Shown here: piece by piece, positions 7,166 to 15,685 of the stretch
Layout: every line of letters starts with the position of its first letter
How positions within the stretch are numbered: the first letter of the stretch is position 1
Assembly (NCBI GenBank): GCA_050742455.1
Contig: JBOGIG010000111.1
Span: 1-64,000 of the forward strand
Direction: 5' to 3'
Source: JBOGIG01 sp050742455
GTDB taxonomy: Bacteria > Actinomycetota > Acidimicrobiia > Acidimicrobiales > JBOGIG01
Length of the DNA: 64,000 nucleotides
Notes under the pieces: model-generated
The model's database searches: none
What the model was told of the DNA's origin: nothing
The model's input: the letters and a program-made list of their open reading frames with translations, nothing else
Position numbers and translations under genes: made by a program

Positions 7166-8737
7166 GTGAATGAGACCGGTCCCCCCGCATCCGGCTTACC
7201 CGAACCCGAGATCCTCCACGTCGACATGGATGCGTTCTTTGCCGCCGTCGAAGTTCTCGATGCCCCGCACCTGGCCGGATCGGCGGTCGTGGTGGGCGGG
7301 ATCGGCGCCCGAGGGGTGGTGGCCTCTTGTTCGTATGAGGCGCGGGCCAAGGGCGTCGGATCGGCCATGCCCATGGCCAGAGCCCGGAGTCTGTGTCCGG
7401 AGGCGACCTTCATCCAGGGGCGCCACGGGCGCTACGCCGAAATCTCCCGGATGCTGCATGAGGTTCTGGAAGGTTTCACGCCGCTCGTGGAGGGGATCGC
7501 CCTCGACGAGGCGTTCCTGGACGTGAGCGGCGCCCATCTGATCTTCGGTGCCTCCGAGGAGATCGCCTGGTCCGTGCGGGCCCGAGTCCGCCAGGAGTTG
7601 GGTCTGTGGTGCTCGGTGGGTGTGGCCGCCACAAAGTTGGTGGCCAAGCTGGCCTCGGAGCATGCCAAGCCAACCCCGAGCGCGCTCGGGGTGTCCGATG
7701 GAGCTGGCGTCGTGGTGGTACGGCCCGGCCGGGAAGTCGAGTTTCTCCACCCCCAGCCCATCCGCCACCTATGGGGCGTAGGTCCCGCAACGGCAAAGCG
7801 CCTGAGACGCTTCGGGGTCTCCACCATCGGCGACCTGGCTCTTGTGCCCCCTTCCAGTCTCGTCAACGCCTTGGGCCCCTCGGCCGGGCGTTCGCTTCAC
7901 GACCTGGCCTGGGGTCGAGATGCCCGCCCGGTGGTGTCCTCGCGACCGGTCAAGTCGGTCGGACACGAAGAGACCTTTGCTCTCGATGAGAGGGATCCGG
8001 TGCGCCTGGGTGGCCATGTGGTCAGGATGTCCGACGCTGTGGCATCCCGACTGAGGGACAATTGCCTGGCCGGTCGGACGGTGACTCTCAAGGTGAGATT
8101 CGCGGACTTTCGGACACTTACCCGCTCCCTCACGTTGTCGGACCCGTGCCGTTCCGGTCCCGAGATCGCCAGGGTGGCGGCCGGATTGCTGGCCCGCCTC
8201 GATGTGCATGAAGGGGTCCGCCTCCTCGGGGTAGCCATGGCCCAGTTGAGCCCTTGGCCGCCAACTGACGTTCCCGCCGGCCAATTACCCGATCCGAGGG
8301 ACCCGGCCATTCCGCCGCCGAGCCGAGTCTCCAAAACGACCCCAACCGATGCGGCAGTGGCGCTTAGCTTCGATGATATCGACGATCCGACAGCCCAACC
8401 GGGCGCCCACCAGGATTGGGCCGGCCGTGGCGTCGCATCGGCCCGGGCCAGGGCCCAGGCCACCGACGTCACCGATGCCGTCCGACGGCGCTTCGGTGAG
8501 AGCTCACTGGGGCCGGCGGCACTGATTGACGGGGGCCGTCTCCGTGTAAAATCAAAAGGCGACGCCCAGTGGGGACCGAGGCTGGATTCGATTGACGATG
8601 CCGATGCTCGAGACGGACAAAGGGTTCCGGAGAAAGGGCCAGGCACAGACTCGCCCGGCGAAGAGTTGCTCGGCGAAGAAGCGCTCGACAAGGACTCGCT
8701 CGACAGAGAATCGCTCGACAGGGACTCGCCCGGCTAA
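7166..8737 (+). CDS. dinB: DNA polymerase IV (Y family) with a long C-terminal tail
   Basis: Translesion polymerase. Catalytic motifs are present: HVDMDAFFAAVE (metal Asp), SYEARAKGVGSAMPM, and LDEAFLDVSG with the DE pair. A helix-hairpin-helix follows (LWGVGPATAKRLRRFGV), then the little-finger domain to about residue 360 (LLGVAMAQLSPW). The remaining 160 residues are not part of the usual enzyme, which has about 350-400. They are Pro/Asp/Ala-rich and end in five-residue repeats of LDxxS type. No clear QLxLF beta-clamp peptide was seen near the end. GTG start. No LexA box was noticed upstream. Confidence 0.93.
   Translation: MNETGPPASGLPEPEILHVDMDAFFAAVEVLDAPHLAGSAVVVGGIGARGVVASCSYEARAKGVGSAMPMARARSLCPEATFIQGRHGRYAEISRMLHEVLEGFTPLVEGIALDEAFLDVSGAHLIFGASEEIAWSVRARVRQELGLWCSVGVAATKLVAKLASEHAKPTPSALGVSDGAGVVVVRPGREVEFLHPQPIRHLWGVGPATAKRLRRFGVSTIGDLALVPPSSLVNALGPSAGRSLHDLAWGRDARPVVSSRPVKSVGHEETFALDERDPVRLGGHVVRMSDAVASRLRDNCLAGRTVTLKVRFADFRTLTRSLTLSDPCRSGPEIARVAAGLLARLDVHEGVRLLGVAMAQLSPWPPTDVPAGQLPDPRDPAIPPPSRVSKTTPTDAAVALSFDDIDDPTAQPGAHQDWAGRGVASARARAQATDVTDAVRRRFGESSLGPAALIDGGRLRVKSKGDAQWGPRLDSIDDADARDGQRVPEKGPGTDSPGEELLGEEALDKDSLDRESLDRDSPG
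8669..8728 (+). repeat. 15-bp tandem units at the 3' end of dinB
   Basis: Four 15-bp units encode LGEEA, LDKDS, LDRES and LDRDS, just before the stop codon. Confidence 0.8.
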
Positions 8738-8976
8738 GGGTGGGCCCGCGAAAGATGGGCGGCCCAAAGCTGGTGGTGGCGCCCCCAGACCTCTCGATGC
8801 GAGATACTGTGGCCTTGATCATGACTTTGGGGAACGATTTCGGCCCGACGGGGGGAATCTCCGCCAACTCCACGATGGGGAAATTTGCCCCACGCGTTGT
8901 TGTCGTCCCCTGGCTGCGCGATTATTTAGGTGTGGGCCCTTGGGTGCTCACGCCAGGGCAGTAGAAGGGATCGGCA
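8738..8976. other. Intergenic region between dinB and the DUF3040 gene
   Basis: A 74-residue frame at 8740-8964 has no recognisable features and is not called. The region holds a small palindrome (TGGGG/CCCCA arms at 8876-8880 and 8888-8892) just upstream of a candidate promoter. Confidence 0.5.
8900..8928 (+). promoter_or_regulatory. Candidate promoter of the DUF3040 gene
   Basis: TTGTCG (8900-8905) and TATTTA (8923-8928) have a 17-bp spacer. GAAGGG before the GTG at 8977 is the likely binding site. Confidence 0.45.
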
Positions 8977-9351
8977 GTGCCGCTATCTGAAGATGAACAG
9001 CGGATTCTCCATGAGATCGAGCAGAACTTCTACGAACAAGATCCCGAGTTCGCCGATCGGGTGCGGTCCGAGACCGTCTACCGCCATGCCGGTCGCAACT
9101 GCTGGTGGGCCGGAGTCGGCTTCCTGGCCGGCTTGGCCATCCTGCTCATCTCCTTCACCACCTCCCTGATATTGGGCCTGGCCGGATTTCTGATCATGTT
9201 GTTCTCGCTGCTGGTCATCGAGCGCAACCTGCGTCGAATGGGCAAGGCGGGGTGGCACCAGGTGTCTCAGTCGATGCGAGCCCAACGGGTGTCTGAGACC
9301 TGGATCGATGCCCGACGCCGGGCCCGGGACCGCTTCAAGCGGGACCAGTAG
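8977..9351 (+). CDS. DUF3040 membrane protein
   Basis: The start PLSEDEQRILHEIEQNFYEQDPEF is the hallmark of DUF3040, a small actinobacterial family found near the mraZ/dinB/DUF58 region. The protein has 124 residues, with two adjacent membrane helices at about residues 40-78 (WWAGVGFLAGLAILLISF and LILGLAGFLIMLFSLLVI) and a basic C-terminus. Function is unknown; a cell-envelope role is guessed from its neighbours only. The GTG start is fixed by the family N-terminus and an upstream GAAGGG. Its 3' end overlaps the convergent transglutaminase gene by 85 bp, which is unusually long. Confidence 0.88.
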   Translation: MPLSEDEQRILHEIEQNFYEQDPEFADRVRSETVYRHAGRNCWWAGVGFLAGLAILLISFTTSLILGLAGFLIMLFSLLVIERNLRRMGKAGWHQVSQSMRAQRVSETWIDARRRARDRFKRDQ

Positions 9352-11579
9352 TCCAATCGGGCCCAGGTGTCTCGGGGACGAAGCATCTCTCGGCGTAGCA
9401 ATTGGCGTTTGGGCGTGTGCCTGCGGGCCTGGCCGCGGATTACCGCCGATGCCTCTCGGGCCGAGCGAACCGCTTGGTGGTTCATCATCTCGGGTCCGTA
9501 GCAGGCCTCCTGGGCGGCTGCCGCCAGCGATACCATCGCGCTCACTTCGAGGGCAGCCAGGCGGCGCGCATACGCGGCCATGGTCTCGGCGCTGTGGCGG
9601 GGATGGCCGGACAGTGCCAGGGAGCGCTCGGCGTCGGCCCAAGCCCCGGTGATCTGGCCCAGGGGATCGGACCGCCGCCGGCGTCCGATTTCGACGAAAG
9701 TCAGCACGAGGCCCAGAAGCAGCCAACCCAGTACGGACAGGGCAATTACCAAGAGCCCGACGACCAGGTCATGGCCGACGTCGAGGCCAGACGAGCGACC
9801 ATGGGTCTGACCACTGGGGTCGACACCCTTGACTCCGTGAGAGCGGCCCCCTGCGGGCGATGCCGGTGAGGAAGAGGCGGCCGGAACGGTTGTCGCTGCT
9901 CCGGGGGCTCCGGCAATCGCGCCCTGGGGCGACTGGGCCGGGCGGACTCCGGTGTAGGACTGGTCCCCGGGCTGGCCCCGTCCCGGCGTGGGCTCGAAGC
10001 TGACCCACCCGAATTGTCCCATCCACACCTCAGGCCAAGCGTGGGCGTCCGCCCCGGTGACGTGATAGCGCCCATCGGGGCCGAGGCGGCCGGGAGTGAA
10101 GCCCACCGCCACCCGGGTGGGGAGCCCGGCCAGTCGGGCCATGACCGCGAACGTTCCGGCGAACTGCTCGCAGTATCCCCGCTTGGAATCAAGGAAATCG
10201 ACCATGGCCGAATCCGAGTGACCGGCCGGGACGTTGAGGTCGTAGGTGAAGTTCTGCCGGAAGTAGCTCTGTAGGGCCAGTGCCCGTGAATACGCAGTGT
10301 TGTGGCCTCGGATGACAGTGTCGGTGAGGTTTATGACCCGTGCCGGTATCCCCGGTGGTAGTCCCAGGTTGGCCACAGCGACCGGTCCGTACTCATTGAT
10401 GCGGGCCTGGGCCAGCTGGGTCGGGCTGTATCGGGGAATCTGTGAGAAGACCTCGTAGTCGGAATGGTCGGAGCTCGACCCCGAGGTCAGGACGCTCCCG
10501 GTGCCCGCACTGTAGGCAACCGAGGCTCTGTCCCTTATCGAAACGGGCTGCCACGCGGCCGGAAGCCATACGGAATTGAGCTTGGAGATCGCAAAGTGCT
10601 GATCGAGCGTCGAGAACGACATGGCCACGGGCAGCCTGGCGGGCAAAGCGTTGGGATCGAGCACGTAGGACCCTGATGACGACCAAACGTTGCCGTCAAA
10701 ATGATCCAGGGAGGTCAAGCGCCAGTACGCCGGAGCCGGCGATGCCACCGTGAACAACTCGGTGTTGCCTTCCTCGATCAGGCGGCCCCTTATGTCGACC
10801 AGCGGGCTGATAGTGGTGCGAGAGCTCAGTCCGGAATTGTCCCCGCCCCTGGTGTGGATGAGCCCGACCGCCCCTGCCCCGGGGAGACTGGGGCCCACGA
10901 TGACACCTGCCAGAAGGGCTACGATCCCCAGGCTCGCGGCCGCCGTGCGGGCCGGGGTCTGGCGCCCTCCGAGTCGACCCAGGGCGGCCGACCGGGCGAT
11001 GCCCTCGCTGCCTGGACGGGGGTGACGGGCCAGCACCAGATAGGCAAGTACCGCCGCCATCCAAGCTGCGGTGGACAGGGCTTGGCCTCGGCCGGCGCCC
11101 AGATCGCAGGTAAATACGAAGATAGCGAATGGGGCGGTCAAGGCCCCGATGTCGGCCTGGTGGCGAAATGCGGCCCAGTCTGCCCATATGGCGCTCGCAC
11201 CCACGGCGATCATGGCAATGAATAAGAATCCTGGCCCGGCGTGCACCGGCGCTTGTAGCTGATGAAAATTGACCGCGCTGCGGGAAAGTGCCGAGCCCAC
11301 AGCATCCCAGGTGCGGATCGTGGGAAGTCCCCACGAAGTGCTTTGGGCAAAATTCACCCATATCCCCACCAGCATCACTCCGATGCCGACGACCGTCAGC
11401 GACAGCCCGGCTCGTAGCCGGTAACGCCTGCCCAGGTAGGAAAGGCCATGCCCGACAACCATCGTGGCCAACAGTGGGGGCAAGAATCCTGTACCTCGGA
11501 ACACCCGCGCGAAGTTTGCCGCCGTCATGGCGGTCACGGCCACTAGAGCCAATTGGACCTTCGGGCTCGCCCTAGCCAC
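9267..11579 (-). CDS. TgpA-like membrane transglutaminase with DUF4129-type C-terminus
   Basis: About six N-terminal membrane helices (residues 10-230) precede a large extracytoplasmic transglutaminase core: RGYCEQFAGTFAVMARLAG with the catalytic Cys, then VTGADAHAWPEVWM with the His, and WVSFEPTPGR. Another membrane helix (VVGLLVIALSVLGWLLLGLVL) and a cytosolic C-terminus follow. With the GTG at 11579 it has 770 residues and starts 12 nt after the DUF58 stop; the open frame continues to 11675 inside DUF58. Transglutaminase, DUF58 and MoxR genes are a known conserved trio of unclear envelope function. Confidence 0.88.
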   Translation of the reverse strand: MARASPKVQLALVAVTAMTAANFARVFRGTGFLPPLLATMVVGHGLSYLGRRYRLRAGLSLTVVGIGVMLVGIWVNFAQSTSWGLPTIRTWDAVGSALSRSAVNFHQLQAPVHAGPGFLFIAMIAVGASAIWADWAAFRHQADIGALTAPFAIFVFTCDLGAGRGQALSTAAWMAAVLAYLVLARHPRPGSEGIARSAALGRLGGRQTPARTAAASLGIVALLAGVIVGPSLPGAGAVGLIHTRGGDNSGLSSRTTISPLVDIRGRLIEEGNTELFTVASPAPAYWRLTSLDHFDGNVWSSSGSYVLDPNALPARLPVAMSFSTLDQHFAISKLNSVWLPAAWQPVSIRDRASVAYSAGTGSVLTSGSSSDHSDYEVFSQIPRYSPTQLAQARINEYGPVAVANLGLPPGIPARVINLTDTVIRGHNTAYSRALALQSYFRQNFTYDLNVPAGHSDSAMVDFLDSKRGYCEQFAGTFAVMARLAGLPTRVAVGFTPGRLGPDGRYHVTGADAHAWPEVWMGQFGWVSFEPTPGRGQPGDQSYTGVRPAQSPQGAIAGAPGAATTVPAASSSPASPAGGRSHGVKGVDPSGQTHGRSSGLDVGHDLVVGLLVIALSVLGWLLLGLVLTFVEIGRRRRSDPLGQITGAWADAERSLALSGHPRHSAETMAAYARRLAALEVSAMVSLAAAAQEACYGPEMMNHQAVRSAREASAVIRGQARRHTPKRQLLRREMLRPRDTWARLDYWSRLKRSRARRRASIQVSDTRWARID

Positions 11580-11601
11580 TGCGGCTCGCCCTAGCCACTG
11601 C
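11564..11601. repeat. Perfect 19-bp tandem duplication across the DUF58 stop and transglutaminase start
   Basis: Copies 11564-11582 and 11583-11601 are identical. The duplication holds the DUF58 stop codon (11591-11593) in one copy and the proposed GTG of the next gene in the other. Confidence 0.92.
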
Positions 11602-12964
11602 GGCTCGGCACGACGCCGGTCGTGCGTTGTCCAGCGGCCCCGAAAGGATGGCCTTGGCCCAGGGCGTCGTCCCAAGCCTGGCTAAATGACTCCCCGGCCA
11701 GAAAAGAGATGGTGCGAACCCCGGGCGTCAACGACTCCAGGGGCCGGTCAGAGCCCGGTGTCGAGCGGCCCGAACCCGATGTCGAACGGTCAGAGCCCGG
11801 TGTCGAGCGGCCCGAACCCGATGTCGAACGGCCCGAATCATCCGAACCATCGTTGCTCCATCCGTAGGTGGCCGGATCCCAGCCGGGCCGGGCCACTGTC
11901 ACCAGGGTTACGTCCCGGTACCACCTTGTCATCCCGGCCATGCGGTCCAGGTCATCGGGCGGACCAGGAGTGGCGCTGACGATCACGATGCTGGCGTCTC
12001 GCCCAGGGGATCGCAGTCCGGCCAAAAGGCCATCAGCGGTTTGATCTGGGACCATTCGGGCCAGGGCCAGGTGCATCAGGATTGCTTCGAGATGGTTGGA
12101 GCCGGCGCCGAACCCGGAACTGAACCCGTCCCCGCTGACCAGCCGGGTCAGGCATCCGGGTCGATCGGCGGCCAGGATCGAAGCCGCGGCGCTAACGGCG
12201 GCCTCCAGGGTGTCGGGGCTGTGCACCACGCGGCGCAGGTCGAGCGCCACGGTGAGGCGCTGGCGGTACTGGGTCTCTTCCTTGCGGATCATCAAGGCTC
12301 CGGTGCGGGCCACCGAGGGCCAGTGAACCCGTCGCAAGTCGTCACCGATCTCGTAGGGGCGTAGGGCGTGGAAGTCTTCGCCAGGTCCCGGTCGGGATCG
12401 GGAACGGGCCAAGCTGCCCCGTGACTCCTCCGTCCCGGCCAAGTCTTGAGCGTCCAGGCTCTCCAGGCGGGGATAGGCCAGGAATTGGGCCTCGCCGCCG
12501 CAGTCCGACCGGGTGCGCACCAGCCCAAATGCATCCTCGGCCTCGGTGCTGACCGGACCCAGACGATGCAAGCCCCGGGCTTGGCAGGCGATGTGATAGG
12601 AGAAACCGCCTTGGCCTTTGGATTCGATCCATCCAAGGGGTGCTTCCATTGGTGGCCGCCTCCGCCCCAGGTAGTCGATGGCGTGCAGCGATGGGGTAGC
12701 GCGGGGACCGAGGTTGGCCACGACCACATCTACGCTGACCTCATCCCCGACGTGGATCCGGGTGGGCGACACCGATCGTCGGGCCGACAGGCGCGGCCGG
12801 CGCCATTGGCTCTGGACCAGGCAGGCCCCCACCAAACCGGCGCTGGCGACGGCAAGCATGTACAGCTCGACGATTCCGAACACCCGCCCGGCCGCCACAA
12901 GCCCCCCGGCTAGGGCCAGGGCCCGCCATCCCCGCCGGGTGGGAACGGGAGCGCCGCGTTTCAT
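11591..12964 (-). CDS. DUF58 protein of the MoxR/transglutaminase gene trio
   Basis: The 457 residues have two N-terminal hydrophobic segments (about residues 12-45), an Ig-like region and the DUF58 signature near residue 230: GDDLRRVHWPSVARTGALMIRKEE. DUF58 proteins resemble von Willebrand A domains and are thought to work with MoxR ATPases as chaperone-like pairs. The C-terminal third carries Gly/Ser/Asp/Arg repeats (GRSTSGSGRSTPGSD) encoded by 21/42-bp tandem units, which is unusual for the family and may be a flexible linker. It lies 5 bp downstream of MoxR and 11 bp before the transglutaminase, so a single transcript is likely. Confidence 0.9.
   Translation of the reverse strand: MKRGAPVPTRRGWRALALAGGLVAAGRVFGIVELYMLAVASAGLVGACLVQSQWRRPRLSARRSVSPTRIHVGDEVSVDVVVANLGPRATPSLHAIDYLGRRRPPMEAPLGWIESKGQGGFSYHIACQARGLHRLGPVSTEAEDAFGLVRTRSDCGGEAQFLAYPRLESLDAQDLAGTEESRGSLARSRSRPGPGEDFHALRPYEIGDDLRRVHWPSVARTGALMIRKEETQYRQRLTVALDLRRVVHSPDTLEAAVSAAASILAADRPGCLTRLVSGDGFSSGFGAGSNHLEAILMHLALARMVPDQTADGLLAGLRSPGRDASIVIVSATPGPPDDLDRMAGMTRWYRDVTLVTVARPGWDPATYGWSNDGSDDSGRSTSGSGRSTPGSDRSTSGSGRSTPGSDRPLESLTPGVRTISFLAGESFSQAWDDALGQGHPFGAAGQRTTGVVPSRSG
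11749..11832. repeat. 42-bp tandem repeat, two copies, built of 21-bp subunits
   Basis: Copies 11749-11790 and 11791-11832 are almost identical. Each is made of two related 21-bp subunits. They encode the Gly/Ser/Asp/Arg repeats of the DUF58 protein. Confidence 0.9.
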
Positions 12965-12969
12965 GACAC

Positions 12970-13974
12970 TCAGGCCTGGGTGGTCTGACCCACAGGGACC
13001 GGCACGGTGTTCAACACCTCATTTAGACATTCCTCCACTCCTCGATGGTGAGCCCCCCGCAGCGACGCCACCATACGGTGCCCGAGCACGGGCTGAGCCA
13101 GCTCCTTGATGTCGTCGGGCACGACGTAGTCGCGCCCCTGGGCCCAAGCCCACGCCCTGGCCGCACCCTGTAGGGCCAGGCCGGAACGGGGTGACATGCC
13201 GAGTGCCAGGCCGGGATGAGCCCGCGTGCCTTGGGCCAGATCGACCAGGTATTCCTGGATGGTCGGAGCCACGAAAACCGAATGAGCACCCGAGATGAGG
13301 TTCGCCACGTCGGCTGAACCGGCCACCGGGGTGAGGGTTCCCAGGAGGTCTGATCGGCCGTGGGCCTCCAACATGGCCCGCTCTGCAGTTCGGTCGGGGT
13401 AGCCCATGGTGATCTGGAGCAGGAAGCGATCAAGCTGGCTTTCGGGTAGGGGATAGGTCCCCTCGTGCTCGATGGGGTTCTGGGTCGCGATGACCATGAA
13501 GGGAGCGGGAAGTCGATAGGTGACCCTGTCGACGGTTACCTGGCCTTCGCCCATTGCCTCCAACAAGGCCGATTGGGTCTTGGGCGAGGCCCGGTTGATC
13601 TCATCGCCGAGAACTATGTTGGCAAAGACCGCCCCGGGGCGGAACTCGAACGTGCTGGTGGACCGGTTGAAAACATTGACACCGGTGATGTCCGAAGGCA
13701 GCAGATCGGGGGTGAACTGGATGCGCTGCCAGTCGCAGGCGATTGAGGATGCCAAGGCCTTGGCCAGGCTGGTCTTTCCCACTCCGGGAACGTCCTCGAT
13801 CAACACGTGACCTTGGGCCATCAGACACACCAGGGCCAGCCGGATGGCATTGTCCTTGCCCTGGATGACCCGAGCCATGTTGGCCACGATGTCCTCGAAC
13901 AACTCGGTGGCCTTGCGGGCCGGGAGGTTAGAGGCCGGCCTGCCCGGTGGGGGCGAAGGGAGATGGTTGGGCAC
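12970..13974 (-). CDS. MoxR-type AAA+ ATPase
   Basis: This ATPase is thought to assist maturation of partner proteins together with DUF58. Motifs are EDVPGVGKTSLAKALA (Walker A), VLGDEINRASPKTQSALLEAM (Walker B, MoxR signature) and VIATQNPIEHEGTYPLPESQ (sensor 1). The GTG at 13974 is chosen because AAAGGAGG lies just upstream, the best ribosome-binding site in this area. It gives 334 residues, normal for MoxR. The open frame to 14082 would run into the start of the divergent acyl-CoA dehydrogenase gene and is rejected. First gene of a MoxR-DUF58-transglutaminase unit. Confidence 0.94.
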   Translation of the reverse strand: MPNHLPSPPPGRPASNLPARKATELFEDIVANMARVIQGKDNAIRLALVCLMAQGHVLIEDVPGVGKTSLAKALASSIACDWQRIQFTPDLLPSDITGVNVFNRSTSTFEFRPGAVFANIVLGDEINRASPKTQSALLEAMGEGQVTVDRVTYRLPAPFMVIATQNPIEHEGTYPLPESQLDRFLLQITMGYPDRTAERAMLEAHGRSDLLGTLTPVAGSADVANLISGAHSVFVAPTIQEYLVDLAQGTRAHPGLALGMSPRSGLALQGAARAWAWAQGRDYVVPDDIKELAQPVLGHRMVASLRGAHHRGVEECLNEVLNTVPVPVGQTTQA

Positions 13975-14067
13975 TGGGCCTCCTTTGGGATGCCCTTGAG
14001 ATGCTATCGGCCGGAGGGGCCGAAATCGCACCGCCTGGTGGCGGGTCTGGTCTTGCGTGGGTGGGGT

Positions 14068-14073
14068 TACCAT
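14068..14073 (+). promoter_or_regulatory. Candidate -10 element (TACCAT), leaderless start
   Basis: TACCAT ends 7 nt before the ATG at 14081. There is no binding-site-like sequence in between. Confidence 0.5.
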
Positions 14074-14080
14074 TGGATCC

Positions 14081-15331
14081 ATGGATGTTCACTATCCGGC
14101 CGAAGCACAGGCCTACCGAGAAAAGGTTCAGGCCTTTCTGGCCGAAAAGCTGCCGTCCGGTTGGAGAGGGATCGGCGCCCTGGGCCGGGATGACGCCACC
14201 CGCTTCACCACCGAGTGGCGCAAGGTGCTGCATGAACACGGATACCTGGCCGTGTCCTGGCCCAAGGAATATGGCGGGCCTGGGCTCAGCTTGATCGAGC
14301 AGGTTGTCCTGGCCGAGGAGTTCACCAAGGCGGGCGTGCCTCAGGGTGGCCCCAATGACGTGTTCAGCATTCAGATGATCGGCAACACCCTTCTTGCCTG
14401 GGGCACCGAGGAGCAAAAGACCAAGTTCCTGCCCCGCCTGTTATCGGGCCAAGACGTGTGGTGTCAAGGTTATTCCGAGCCCGACGCCGGGTCGGATCTG
14501 GCCAACCTGGGATGCAAGGCCCAGCGTGATGGTGACGAATGGGTTATCAACGGCCAAAAGATATGGACTTCGGCTGGACACCTGGCCAATTGGATCTTCG
14601 TGCTCACCAGGACCGACCCCGACGCTCCCAAGCACCGGGGCATCTCGTTCCTCTTGGTGCCCATGGACCAGCCCGGTGTTGAGGTGAGGCCTATCCGCAT
14701 GATGTCGGGGGAGTCCGAGTTCAACGAGGTGTTCTTCACCGATGCCCGCACCGGGGCGGAGAATGTGGTCGGAGAGGTGAACGGCGGTTGGGCTGTGGCC
14801 ATGACCCTGCTTGGCTACGAGCGGGGCGAGGCAGCGGCCACCATGCCCCTGCGCTTCCGCAGCGAGTTGGACCGCTTGATGGATCTGGCCCGTTCTTTGG
14901 GCAAGGCGGGTGATCCGCTCATTCGCCAACGCCTGGCTTGGTGCTACTCCAAGGTCGAGATCATGCGCTACCTGGGCTACCGGTCCCTTACCGGGTTCCT
15001 GCGGGGATCGGCCCCTGGGCCAGAAGGATCGATATTCAAGCTCTTCTGGAGCGAGTACCACAAGGTGGTCACGGAGTTGGCCATGGACATCCTGGGGGCC
15101 GCCGCCACCGTCCCGTCCGGTCAGGCCCCGTCGAGCTCGTTCCAAACAGATGCCGAGGGGGCGCCCAACTCGTCTGCGTCGTGGGCGGGGATATTCCAAA
15201 GCGCCCGGGCGGGCACTATCTATGCCGGCACCTCTCAGGTGCAGCGCAACATATTGGGTGAGATGGTCCTCGGGCTGCCCAAGGAGCCCAAGGCCGACGC
15301 CGGAGCCTGGAAAGATGCCGGCCGGCACTGA
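14081..15331 (+). CDS. Acyl-CoA dehydrogenase
   Basis: This flavoenzyme oxidises acyl-CoA at the alpha-beta bond. The 416 residues include the N-terminal helical domain (PKEYGGPGLSLIEQVVLAEE), the FAD-binding middle domain (GYSEPDAGSDLANLGCKAQRDG, WINGQK-like VINGQKIWTSAG) and the C-terminal domain ending TIYAGTSQVQRNILGEMVLGLP. The Glu found in YEGT of medium-chain enzymes is Ala here, as in many actinobacterial relatives that take the base from another helix. The substrate is unknown. The gene is divergent from moxR and preceded by a leaderless-type TACCAT. Confidence 0.92.
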   Translation: MDVHYPAEAQAYREKVQAFLAEKLPSGWRGIGALGRDDATRFTTEWRKVLHEHGYLAVSWPKEYGGPGLSLIEQVVLAEEFTKAGVPQGGPNDVFSIQMIGNTLLAWGTEEQKTKFLPRLLSGQDVWCQGYSEPDAGSDLANLGCKAQRDGDEWVINGQKIWTSAGHLANWIFVLTRTDPDAPKHRGISFLLVPMDQPGVEVRPIRMMSGESEFNEVFFTDARTGAENVVGEVNGGWAVAMTLLGYERGEAAATMPLRFRSELDRLMDLARSLGKAGDPLIRQRLAWCYSKVEIMRYLGYRSLTGFLRGSAPGPEGSIFKLFWSEYHKVVTELAMDILGAAATVPSGQAPSSSFQTDAEGAPNSSASWAGIFQSARAGTIYAGTSQVQRNILGEMVLGLPKEPKADAGAWKDAGRH

Positions 15332-15340
15332 GCGAGCCCG

Positions 15341-15640
15341 GTGTCTATCCCGCACGATCATGGTGCCATCGGGCCTCTGAGGGCGCGACCGGGCCTACCG
15401 TGGGTGGTAACTGGGGCGTGGGCCTTGGCCCGACGGCCTGGACTTTGGAGCACGGCGATCATCCAGGTGGGCCGGATGGCCGGACCGGGCTGGTGGCGGC
15501 GCCCCCCCTTCTGGCCCGTACCCGATCAGGGGTGGCTTGGCTTCCGTATGACGACCATCTACGGATCCCCCCAGGCCCGACCGGGCCCCCTAGACCTGAT
15601 CGATTTCCTGACCTGGTGCCACCGGATGGAAAGACTTTGA
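15341..15640 (+). CDS. Small conserved actinobacterial protein of unknown function
   Basis: The 99-residue frame contains RRPGLWSTAIIQVGRMAGPGWWRRPPFWPVPDQGWLGFRMTTIYG, ending LIDFLTWCHRM. This pattern (LWxTAxxQVxR, WWRRxPFxPxPD, FRxxTxYG, then a WC motif) recalls a short, widespread actinobacterial hypothetical family, so it is called as a gene although function is unknown. It is soluble, basic and tryptophan-rich. The start is uncertain: GTG at 15341 is the longest form and internal GTG codons at 15404 and beyond are possible. It lies 9 bp after the acyl-CoA dehydrogenase gene and is probably cotranscribed with it. Confidence 0.65.
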   Translation: MSIPHDHGAIGPLRARPGLPWVVTGAWALARRPGLWSTAIIQVGRMAGPGWWRRPPFWPVPDQGWLGFRMTTIYGSPQARPGPLDLIDFLTWCHRMERL

Positions 15641-15685
15641 ACTAATGTCGCTCGGGATGTGGGTGGCTGATCCACGAGGTTGATG

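Noticed and set aside
8740..8964. 74-residue frame between dinB and the DUF3040 gene
   Set aside because: No family pattern, no good ribosome-binding site, and it overlaps the likely promoter of the next gene.
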